NCBI GenBank assembly: GCA_049642465.1
Contig: JBAROV010000187.1
Span: forward strand, 1-7,867
Direction: 5' to 3'
From: CAWDPQ01 sp049642465
Lineage (GTDB): Bacteria > Acidobacteriota > Vicinamibacteria > Vicinamibacterales > 2-12-FULL-66-21
DNA: 7,867 nucleotides
Both the position numbers and the translations under genes were made by a program. The notes below the pieces were generated by a model. It ran no database searches. It saw nothing but the letters and a program-made list of their open reading frames with translations, and was not told the DNA's origin. Every line of letters begins with the position of its first letter. Position 1 is the first letter of the stretch. This document shows positions 1 to 5,010 of the stretch, in pieces.

Positions 1-6
1 AGGGAT

Positions 7-34
7 CCCTTCTCCCTTTTCCCTTCTCCCTTTC
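7..34. repeat. Four CT-rich heptamers directly before typA
   Basis: Four tandem 7-bp units read CCCTTCT, CCCTTTT, CCCTTCT, CCCTTTC and end on the base before the typA ATG. The pattern is alternating and nearly perfect, so it is a real short tandem repeat rather than plain composition. It leaves no room for a Shine-Dalgarno sequence in front of typA. Bases 1-6 do not continue the repeat, so the array appears complete on its left side. Its function is unknown. Confidence 0.8.
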
Positions 35-1846
35 ATGATAGCCAATCCCCTTCGACGTAACGTCGCCATCATCGCGCACGTAGACCACGGAAAAACGACG
101 CTCGTAGACGCGCTGCTTCATCAGAGCGGCATCTTTCGCGTCAACGAACGCGTGGCCGAACGGGCCATGGACAACACCGATCTCGAGCGGGAGCGCGGGA
201 TCACCATCCTCGCGAAGAACACCGCGGTTCACTATCGCGACACGCTCATCAACATCGTAGATACCCCCGGCCACGCGGACTTCGGCGGCGAGGTCGAGCG
301 CACGCTGGCGATGGTGGATGGCGTGCTGCTGCTCGTTGATGCGTCAGAAGGTCCATTGCCGCAAACGCGGTTCGTTCTGAGGAAAGCCCTCGAGCGGCGT
401 CTGACCCCAATCGTCGTCATCAACAAGATCGACAGGCCGGACGCACGCATTCAGGAAGTGCTGAACGAGATCTATGACCTGTTCATCGATCTGGACGCAG
501 CCGAGGAGCAACTCGACTTTCCGGTGCTCTACACGAGTGCAAGGGCGGGGACGGCAAGTCCGTCCGCGACGGGCAAAGGTACGGACCTTCGACCGTTATT
601 TGAGGCGATCGTCAATCATGTGCCGCCACCCAAGGGGAACCCGGCGGGCGGTCTGCAAATGCTGGTTGCCAACCTGGATTCGAGCGACTACCTGGGACGA
701 ATCGCGATCGGGCGAGTGTTCAACGGTCAGGTGCGCATCGGCGATCAAATTGCCGTGTGCAAGCTCGATGGCAGCATCCAACAGACGAAGGTGACGAAAC
801 TCTTCGCCTTCGAAGGGCTCAAGCGCGTGGATATCGACGAGGCCGCCGCGGGCGACATCGTCTGCCTGGCAGGGATTGAGGACATCACGATAGGCGAAAC
901 GATCGCGGGTATCGAGCACCCCATTGCGATGCCCCCGATCGCGGTCGATGAGCCGACCGTGTCGATGATTTTCGGCGTCAATACGTCGCCGATGTCGGGC
1001 CGCGACGGACAATTCGTCACTTCACGGCAGATTCGAGACCGGCTCGATCGCGAATTGCTCGGGAACGTGTCAATCAAAGTGGAGCCCACGGATACCCCCG
1101 AACAGATGAAGGTCCTGGGCCGCGGCGAGCTTCAACTCTCGATCCTCATCGAAATGATGCGCCGGGAAGGCTACGAACTGCAGGTCTCGCGGCCGGATAT
1201 CGTTACAAAGCAGTTGAACGGCGGGACCGTTGAACCGGTGGAAGATCTCGTCATCGACGTGGCGGAAGAGTTTCAGGGCGTGGTCATTGCCCAGGTCGGG
1301 ATTCGGCGCGGGACGATGACCAAGATGGTCAATCACGGAAGCGGCCGCATCCGCATGGAGTTCCGAATTCCGGCGCGCGGTCTCATCGGTTTCCGTTCGC
1401 AGTTCCTCACAGATACGAGGGGGACCGGTATCATGAACCACCTGTTCGCCGGCTGGGAGCCCTGGCACGGCGGGATACCCTCGCGAGCGACCGGCGCCCT
1501 CGTCGCGGACCGCGCCGGCATGGCCACGGCCTATGCAATCTGGAATCTGCAGGAGCGCGGGGAAATCTTCATCGAGCCGGGATCGCACGTGTACGAAGGC
1601 ATGATCATCGGGGAAAACGCCCGCGCCAACGATCTGGACGTCAACGTCACGAAGGAGAAGAAGCAGACGAACATGCGCGCCTCCACCGCGGACGAAGCCG
1701 TGCGGCTGATCCCACCGCGTCAGCTGGGATTGGAACAGGCGATTGAATTCATCAACGACGATGAACTCGTCGAAGTCACGCCCAAGAGCATTCGATTGCG
1801 CAAGCGGATACTCGCGGCGAACATGCGCCCGAGAAGCACCACCTAA
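35..1846 (+). CDS. typA: Ribosome-associated translational GTPase BipA/TypA
   Basis: This 603-residue protein is a full-length member of the BipA/TypA family, an EF-G-like GTPase that binds the 70S ribosome and supports ribosome assembly and stress adaptation. All G motifs are visible: the P-loop AHVDHGKT at 14-21, the switch I region ERGITI at 53-58, DTPGH at 76-80, NKID at 130-133 and TSAR at 167-170. EF-Tu-like domain II and the EF-G III/V-like domains follow, with the family signature RGLIGFRSQFL in the second half and a C-terminal BipA domain containing NMRAS and DDELVEVTP. The length matches the family (about 600-615 residues). The ATG at 35 gives the usual short N-terminus before the P-loop, but no Shine-Dalgarno precedes it, only CT-rich repeats. 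It converges on the next gene with one base between stop codons and no terminator visible. The assignment is secure; only the exact start has some doubt. Confidence 0.97.
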   Translation: MIANPLRRNVAIIAHVDHGKTTLVDALLHQSGIFRVNERVAERAMDNTDLERERGITILAKNTAVHYRDTLINIVDTPGHADFGGEVERTLAMVDGVLLLVDASEGPLPQTRFVLRKALERRLTPIVVINKIDRPDARIQEVLNEIYDLFIDLDAAEEQLDFPVLYTSARAGTASPSATGKGTDLRPLFEAIVNHVPPPKGNPAGGLQMLVANLDSSDYLGRIAIGRVFNGQVRIGDQIAVCKLDGSIQQTKVTKLFAFEGLKRVDIDEAAAGDIVCLAGIEDITIGETIAGIEHPIAMPPIAVDEPTVSMIFGVNTSPMSGRDGQFVTSRQIRDRLDRELLGNVSIKVEPTDTPEQMKVLGRGELQLSILIEMMRREGYELQVSRPDIVTKQLNGGTVEPVEDLVIDVAEEFQGVVIAQVGIRRGTMTKMVNHGSGRIRMEFRIPARGLIGFRSQFLTDTRGTGIMNHLFAGWEPWHGGIPSRATGALVADRAGMATAYAIWNLQERGEIFIEPGSHVYEGMIIGENARANDLDVNVTKEKKQTNMRASTADEAVRLIPPRQLGLEQAIEFINDDELVEVTPKSIRLRKRILAANMRPRSTT

Positions 1847-1847
1847 T

Positions 1848-2339
1848 CTACAGACGTATCCAGCGCACCGGATTCGGACGCGATTCGAGAAAGCGTACAA
1901 AATCCTGGAAGCTGATGGACACGCTCGCCCGATTATCGTTGGGATGAAAAATGAGACGCTCGGCAGATCGGAGGTCGTCGTCCACGATCACCTGGACGTT
2001 CCTCGAGCCTTCGTGCAGCAATCCGAACACCGACACGGAGCCTGGCGTCACGCCAAGATGACTCATCAATCGTTCCGGCGATCCGAAACTGAAACGATCG
2101 TCCCCGATCACCTTCACGAGGTGTCGCAGATCGGCCTGTTTTGCGACGTCGAGAATCACGAGGTAATGGCGATCCCCTTTCTTGTTCCTCAGAAACAGGT
2201 TCTTGATGCCGACGCCCGGCACGTTTTTCCAGTGCTCTGCCGCTTCTTCGCCGGTGAAGATAGGCGGATGTTCGTGCGCCGAGTAGGAAATGCCCATCGC
2301 ATCGAGCGCGGCATAGACTTTTTCCGCGATATCGCTCAC
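1848..2339 (-). CDS. YbaK/ProX-type aminoacyl-tRNA deacylase (Ala-tRNA(Pro) editing)
   Basis: This 163-residue single-domain protein fits the YbaK/EbsC superfamily, closest to the ProXp-ala (PrdX/ProX) branch. That branch acts in trans in the cytoplasm to hydrolyse tRNA(Pro) mischarged with alanine. Visible signatures are the N-terminal HEHPPIFTGEEA segment (residues 22-33), GVGIKNLFLRNKKG with the conserved lysine at K46, the FGSPERLMSHLGVTPGSVS stretch in the middle, and FHPNDNRASV near the C-terminus. The length is typical of free-standing members. The start is a GTG at 2339: no earlier in-frame start lies close by, and an ATG a few bases upstream is in another frame. No Shine-Dalgarno is evident. 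A TAGAAT -10-like hexamer lies just upstream, so a leaderless message is possible. The gene is tail-to-tail with typA and divergent from the HD hydrolase gene. The family is firm; the substrate (Ala-tRNA(Pro) rather than Cys-tRNA(Pro)) is inferred from motif resemblance. Confidence 0.9.
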   Translation of the reverse strand: MSDIAEKVYAALDAMGISYSAHEHPPIFTGEEAAEHWKNVPGVGIKNLFLRNKKGDRHYLVILDVAKQADLRHLVKVIGDDRFSFGSPERLMSHLGVTPGSVSVFGLLHEGSRNVQVIVDDDLRSAERLIFHPNDNRASVSISFQDFVRFLESRPNPVRWIRL

Positions 2340-2346
2340 GCCGCAT

Positions 2347-2352
2347 ATTCTA
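2347..2352 (-). promoter_or_regulatory. Possible -10 hexamer for the tRNA-editing gene
   Basis: On the minus strand TAGAAT (5 of 6 to TATAAT) ends 7 bases before the GTG start, which would put transcription initiation at or beside the start codon. No convincing -35 was found at 16-18 bp. The absence of a Shine-Dalgarno sequence agrees with a leaderless transcript, but the match is short and could be chance. Confidence 0.3.
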
Positions 2353-2361
2353 GTGGGCTGT
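2350..2361. repeat. 12-bp direct repeat, left copy
   Basis: CTAGTGGGCTGT here matches CTAGTGGGCCGT at 2459-2470 in 11 of 12 positions, in the same orientation, 109 bp apart. The two copies bracket the dyad in the divergent spacer. They could be regulator sites or the scar of a small inserted element. Confidence 0.45.
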
Positions 2362-2371
2362 ATAAGTGACG

Positions 2372-2440
2372 GGTAAAGCGACCGCTCCGTTGTCGCGGCC
2401 GCAATTTCCGCGGGCCAACCAACGGGCGGCCCGCTTTACC
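2372..2440. repeat. Long imperfect inverted repeat in divergent spacer
   Basis: The outer nine bases of the arms are perfect: GGTAAAGCG at 2372-2380 and CGCTTTACC at 2432-2440. Pairing resumes as CCGTTG/CAACGG, giving 21-base arms (2372-2392 and 2420-2440) with 16 of 21 positions complementary. The 27-base centre contains a further small dyad, CGCGG at 2394-2398 with CCGCG at 2408-2412. There is no T-run after either arm, so it is not a classical terminator. It may be an operator region for the two divergent genes or a small palindromic repeat element. Confidence 0.5.
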
Positions 2441-2458
2441 TTTGACGCATACACGCCA

Positions 2459-2470
2459 CTAGTGGGCCGT
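2459..2470. repeat. 12-bp direct repeat, right copy
   Basis: CTAGTGGGCCGT is the partner of the copy at 2350-2361. It overlaps a perfect 10-bp palindrome, CCACTAGTGG, at 2456-2465, and ends immediately before the GGGAG Shine-Dalgarno of the HD hydrolase gene. Confidence 0.45.
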
Positions 2471-2483
2471 GGGAGTCGTGGAC

Positions 2484-3059
2484 ATGGTGACAAAGCTCAG
2501 CGGCAGGTTGGACGATGCGTTTCGATACGCACATGAGGTGCACGCCGAACAGCAACGGAAAGGCACCGCATCTCCCTACATCGGCCACTTGATGGGGGTG
2601 TCATCCATCGTGATCGATGATGGCGGGACCGAGGATGAAGCCATCGCTGCGCTGCTGCACGATGCCGCCGAGGATCACGGCGGACGAGAGCGGCTCGCCG
2701 ATATCCGCCAGCGATTCGGCGAGGCTGTGGCGAAGATCGTTGAAGACTGCACCGACTCGTGGGAGGAACCCAAGCGCCCCTGGGCCGAACGCAAACGCGC
2801 CTACCTTCATCACGCAAAAAAGCTACCGGCCCAGAGCTTGCGTGTATCCGCGGCAGACAAGGTCCACAACGCGTACGCCATCCTGCGAGATTTGCGGAAC
2901 ATCGGAGAGGCTGTCTGGGACCGGTTCAGTGCAACGCCTGACGACGTCATGGCGTATTACGAAGGATTAGTGCGAGCGTACCGGGAGGCCGGTGGTGGCC
3001 GGCTCGTTGACGAGCTGGACCGCATCGTCCGCGGAATCCGCCGGGAGATGGGGTATTAG
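2484..3059 (+). CDS. Small HD-domain phosphohydrolase, RelA/SpoT (MESH1-like) type
   Basis: This 191-residue protein consists of a single HD metal-dependent phosphohydrolase domain resembling the hydrolase half of RelA/SpoT and stand-alone MESH1-like small alarmone hydrolases. Visible landmarks are RKGTASPYIGHL with H35, the HD pair H59-D60 inside ALLHDAAEDHGG with the E63-D64 pair, and the late metal ligand D125 in SAADKVHN. These match the order H...HD...ED...D expected of the family. No (p)ppGpp synthetase, TGS or ACT domain follows. The ATG at 2484 is preferred because GGGAG (2471-2475) lies 8 bases upstream; GTG codons at 2469 and 2478 are alternatives that would add up to five residues. 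It is divergent from the tRNA-editing gene. Predicted cytosolic activity is removal of a 3'-pyrophosphate from (p)ppGpp or a related nucleotide, which is inference from family; the real substrate could be another nucleotide such as NADPH, as reported for animal MESH1. Confidence 0.85.
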   Translation: MVTKLSGRLDDAFRYAHEVHAEQQRKGTASPYIGHLMGVSSIVIDDGGTEDEAIAALLHDAAEDHGGRERLADIRQRFGEAVAKIVEDCTDSWEEPKRPWAERKRAYLHHAKKLPAQSLRVSAADKVHNAYAILRDLRNIGEAVWDRFSATPDDVMAYYEGLVRAYREAGGGRLVDELDRIVRGIRREMGY

Positions 3060-3070
3060 TCGGAGCTTCG

Positions 3071-3136
3071 CTCGTCAGTCGCTAGTCGTCAGTCGCTAGT
3101 CGCCAGTCGCTGGTCGCTAGTCGCTGGTCGCTAGTC
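3071..3136. repeat. Heptamer tandem array, GTCGCTA type
   Basis: Eight complete 7-bp units occupy 3078-3133. In order they are GTCGCTA, GTCGTCA, GTCGCTA, GTCGCCA, GTCGCTG, GTCGCTA, GTCGCTG, GTCGCTA, followed by a partial GTC and preceded by a degenerate unit at 3071-3077. Variation is confined to the last three bases of each unit. The array fills the space between the HD gene and the methyltransferase gene and stops 8 bp short of the latter's extended -10 element, so it covers the -35 position. It is too short and spacer-free to be CRISPR. Confidence 0.9.
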
Positions 3137-3144
3137 AACCCATT

Positions 3145-3153
3145 TGATATAAC
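3145..3153 (+). promoter_or_regulatory. Extended -10 promoter of methyltransferase-fold gene
   Basis: TGATATAAC combines a TGn extension with TATAAC (5 of 6 to the -10 consensus). Initiation would fall near 3160, giving a leader of about 37 nt. The -35 position at 17 bp falls inside the heptamer array (TGGTCG, a poor match), which fits an extended -10 promoter that does not need a strong -35. Confidence 0.5.
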
Positions 3154-3196
3154 GGATGCTTCGCGAAATGGAGCGATGAGAAAAGGAGTGACCCGG

Positions 3197-3757
3197 ATGC
3201 GAGTGCGATATATGCGATCAGGGGCCATGATGCTGGCGGGCCTACTCGTGATGGCGGAGGCGGTCATTCCCGCTTCGGCGCAGCAGGCGGGCGTCAAGCT
3301 GCGCGACCCGGATGTCATCTACGTTCCTACTCCGCAGGAAGTGGTGGACGCCATGCTGGCAATGGCCAACGTGACTGCCAATGATGTCGTGTACGATTTG
3401 GGATCGGGCGACGGTCGGATTCCCATCACGGCGGCGCAGAAGTACGGCGCACGCGCGGTAGGCATCGACATCAATCCGCAGCGGATCCAGGAAGCAAACG
3501 AGAATCTGGCAAAAGCCGGCGTCGGCAATAAGGTCAAGTTCCTGAACCAGGACCTTTTCGAGACGGACATCAGCGAAGCCACCGTCGTGACGCTCTATCT
3601 CTTGCCGAGCCTGAACCTGAAATTGATGCCGACGTTGAAGAAGATGAAACCAGGCACACGAATCGTGTCACACAGCTTCGACATGGGTTCGGAGTGGCCG
3701 CCCGAACGGACGGAAGACGTCAATGGCCGATCGATCTATCTTTGGACGATCAAGTAA
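3197..3757 (+). CDS. Exported class I SAM-methyltransferase-fold protein
   Basis: This 186-residue protein has an N-terminal Sec signal: basic residues MRVRYMR, a hydrophobic core at about 9-24, and a likely cleavage after PASA (A28/Q29). The mature part is a compact Rossmann-type methyltransferase domain. It starts with YVPTPQEVVDAML, then motif I VYDLGSGDGRI (D67 and the glycine-rich loop 69-73), the acidic ribose-binding position D91 in GIDINP, NQDLF at 117-121, LYLLPSLN at 133-140 and PGTRIVSHSFD at 152-162. The YVPT plus DLGSGDGRI arrangement recalls FAM173/ATPSC-KMT-like protein lysine methyltransferases, by memory only. The ATG at 3197 is chosen over one at 3176 because AAGGAG (3183-3188) sits 8 bases before it. 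Its 3' end overlaps the convergent reductase gene by 8 bp. Being exported is odd for a SAM enzyme. The substrate is unknown. Confidence 0.85.
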   Translation: MRVRYMRSGAMMLAGLLVMAEAVIPASAQQAGVKLRDPDVIYVPTPQEVVDAMLAMANVTANDVVYDLGSGDGRIPITAAQKYGARAVGIDINPQRIQEANENLAKAGVGNKVKFLNQDLFETDISEATVVTLYLLPSLNLKLMPTLKKMKPGTRIVSHSFDMGSEWPPERTEDVNGRSIYLWTIK

Positions 3758-4853
3758 CGGCATAGCCTTCGGCGGTCTCGTGACCGCCGAAGTATTCCTT
3801 CGCGTCGGGCCGTTTGATCTGCGAATGTGCCACCACCCGGTCCCGTCGCAAGCCTCGAAAGTCTTCGAGCGTTGACCACCCGCGTCGCTCGAGGAATTCC
3901 GACATTCCTGCCACCAGTTCACGGATGACGTTGGGGCCGATCGCGTGATCGAGCATGGCGGCCGTGCAGACCTGGACCGTGCCGCAACCGAGCAGAAAGT
4001 AGTTCAGCGCATGGCTGAAATCGGCAATGCCGCCGATGCCGGAGAAACTGCCCTCGGGGAAGGCGGCCGTGAGCTGCGCGATTTTCGCAAGTGACAAGGG
4101 CAGGATGGCGGGCCCGCCCAGGCCTCCGCTCGACACGTAACCGTCCACATTCATCTCGAACTCGAGTGTCTCGGGATCGATCAGCGGCAGCGAGGGAAAC
4201 GTGTTGGAAGAGACGATCGCATGTGCCCCGCCGTTGAACGACGCCCTCGCTTCGGCCACGATGTCGGTGGTGGAGGGCGTGAGCTTGCACCACACCGGCA
4301 CACGGGCCACGTCCTTGACCACCTTCGTGACAACCGAGATCAGATCCTGGTCCTTCCCGATATTCGATCCCATGTCCTGACGGTCCATGTGCGGGCAGGA
4401 GAGATTCAACTCGAACGCGTCCGCGCCAGCCTCCTGACATGCGGCCGCGAGCGTCTGCCAGCGGGACAATTCACGATCGCTGCCGCTACCCGCCATGATC
4501 GATGCGATGAGCACGCGATCGGGATGAGCCGCCTTGATGCGTTCGATCCGCGGAATCCACCAGTCGAGGGTCTTGTCAGAGATCAGTTCCCAGTTCCAGG
4601 ACGAGTGAAGCGCCGTTCCCGACCGTTTCTGCATCGACAGACGAGATGACTCGCAGTCGGCGCGAAGGAACTTTGTTTTTGGCCCCTTGACGTTGATCAC
4701 CGGATGCAGACCGATCGTCTTGGTGACCACACCTCCCCATCCGGCGTCGAAGGCACGCATGATGTTGCTGTCGGATTCCGTCGGCGGTGCTGAAGAGAGC
4801 AGAAACGGGTTGCGAAACTTCAGCCCGGTGAAGGTGACTGAGAGATCGGCCAT
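3750..4853 (-). CDS. preA: Dihydropyrimidine dehydrogenase PreA-type FMN subunit, lacking Fe-S domain
   Basis: This 367-residue protein is an FMN-binding TIM barrel of the dihydroorotate/dihydropyrimidine dehydrogenase family, expected to interconvert uracil or thymine and the 5,6-dihydro form, the first step of reductive pyrimidine breakdown. Aligned by eye with mammalian DPD, the pyrimidine-binding residues are present: N87 in NWELISDKT (DPD Asn609), N150 and C153 in NLSCPH (Asn668 and the general acid Cys671), and N217-T218 in SSNTF (Asn736-Thr737). FMN-contact lysines are K45 (VTKTIG) and K190 (CKLTP), and the phosphate loop is SGIGGI at 271-276. Bacterial PreA normally carries about 80 more residues with two 4Fe-4S clusters; here the chain ends after a short tail with no CxxCxxC. 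The ATG at 4853 is chosen because GGGAGG lies 4 bases upstream and MADLSVTFTGLKF is the normal family N-terminus; an upstream in-frame start at 4916 is less likely. It is divergent from the other pyrimidine genes. Confidence 0.88.
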   Translation of the reverse strand: MADLSVTFTGLKFRNPFLLSSAPPTESDSNIMRAFDAGWGGVVTKTIGLHPVINVKGPKTKFLRADCESSRLSMQKRSGTALHSSWNWELISDKTLDWWIPRIERIKAAHPDRVLIASIMAGSGSDRELSRWQTLAAACQEAGADAFELNLSCPHMDRQDMGSNIGKDQDLISVVTKVVKDVARVPVWCKLTPSTTDIVAEARASFNGGAHAIVSSNTFPSLPLIDPETLEFEMNVDGYVSSGGLGGPAILPLSLAKIAQLTAAFPEGSFSGIGGIADFSHALNYFLLGCGTVQVCTAAMLDHAIGPNVIRELVAGMSEFLERRGWSTLEDFRGLRRDRVVAHSQIKRPDAKEYFGGHETAEGYAVT

Positions 4854-4856
4854 AAG

Positions 4857-4877
4857 GCCTCCCTGATGTGGGGAGGC
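4857..4877 (-). promoter_or_regulatory. Hairpin sequestering the preA-type Shine-Dalgarno
   Basis: On the minus strand GCCTCCC (4877-4871), a 7-base loop, and GGGAGGC (4863-4857) form a perfect 7-bp, GC-rich stem. The downstream arm contains the whole GGGAGG ribosome binding site of the reductase gene, with the ATG three bases beyond the stem. If the message begins near 4875-4876, as the extended -10 suggests, most of the stem would form at its extreme 5' end. This could hold translation low, but no effector or alternative pairing was identified. Confidence 0.5.
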
Positions 4878-4881
4878 GCGA

Positions 4882-4890
4882 ATTATGACA
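4882..4890 (-). promoter_or_regulatory. Extended -10 promoter for preA-type gene
   Basis: The minus strand reads TGTCATAAT, a TGn extension followed by CATAAT (5 of 6). No good -35 sits at 16-18 bp, consistent with an extended -10 promoter. Predicted initiation near 4875 leaves a leader of only about 22 nt, most of it the Shine-Dalgarno hairpin. Confidence 0.45.
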
Positions 4891-4909
4891 TGTTTCGGGG
4901 CTTGGCGCC

Positions 4910-4938
4910 TTGACACTCATCGGCGCGGCGGCTAACGT
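4910..4938 (+). promoter_or_regulatory. Sigma70-type promoter for the pyrimidine operon
   Basis: A perfect TTGACA -35 (4910-4915) is followed after exactly 17 bp by TAACGT (4933-4938), which keeps the three most important -10 bases (T, A and final T). Initiation is expected near 4945, giving a leader of about 65 nt before the amidase ATG. Its -35 lies about 20 bp from the divergent extended -10 of the reductase gene, so one regulator could control both. Confidence 0.55.
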
Positions 4939-4979
4939 TGCGGACCTTCGCAACAGCGAGCCCGGGGTCCACGCCGCGC
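4923..4979. repeat. Nested inverted repeats over the operon promoter
   Basis: The outer arms are perfect 8-mers, GCGCGGCG at 4923-4930 and CGCCGCGC at 4972-4979. Inside lies a second perfect dyad, GTTGCG at 4937-4942 with CGCAAC at 4949-4954, spaced by 6 bases and overlapping the -10 and predicted start of transcription. A T6 run (4981-4986) follows the right outer arm after one base. The inner dyad looks like a repressor operator. The outer dyad plus T-run could act as a terminator only for transcripts starting upstream of 4923. Confidence 0.45.
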
Positions 4980-5010
4980 GTTTTTTGCACGGTGGGGGGG
5001 AGGAGGGTCC

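Noticed and set aside
1070..1900. 276-codon open frame on the minus strand opposite typA
   Set aside because: It lies antisense to the conserved BipA coding region, shows no recognisable domain, and is the usual by-product of GC-rich codon usage.
1743..2369. 208-codon plus-strand frame covering the editing gene
   Set aside because: The minus strand encodes a clear YbaK/ProX domain across the same bases; the plus frame has no family resemblance.
2441..2465. TTTGAC/TTGACG as the -35 of a promoter for the HD gene
   Set aside because: No acceptable -10 hexamer lies 16-18 bp downstream; the nearest TAGTGG is only 12 bp away.
3060..3073. Small GAGC/GCTC hairpin after the HD gene as a terminator
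   Set aside because: The stem is only four base pairs with no following T-run.
3071..3136. Repeat array as a CRISPR
   Set aside because: Units are 7 bp with no spacers, and no cas genes are present.
3176..3196. Earlier ATG for the methyltransferase-fold gene
   Set aside because: The AAGGAG site lies after this ATG and is correctly spaced for the ATG at 3197, which also begins a cleaner signal peptide.
4157..4167. Initial suspicion that the DPD active-site cysteine was replaced in the reductase
   Set aside because: The general-acid cysteine of DPD lies in the NLSCPH motif, three residues after the conserved Asn, and this is intact (C153); the differing position is in a neighbouring loop.
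4854..4916. Longer start for the reductase gene (21 extra residues from 4916)
   Set aside because: The extension has no family resemblance, crosses the predicted promoter and hairpin, and the ATG at 4853 has a GGGAGG site and the normal N-terminus.
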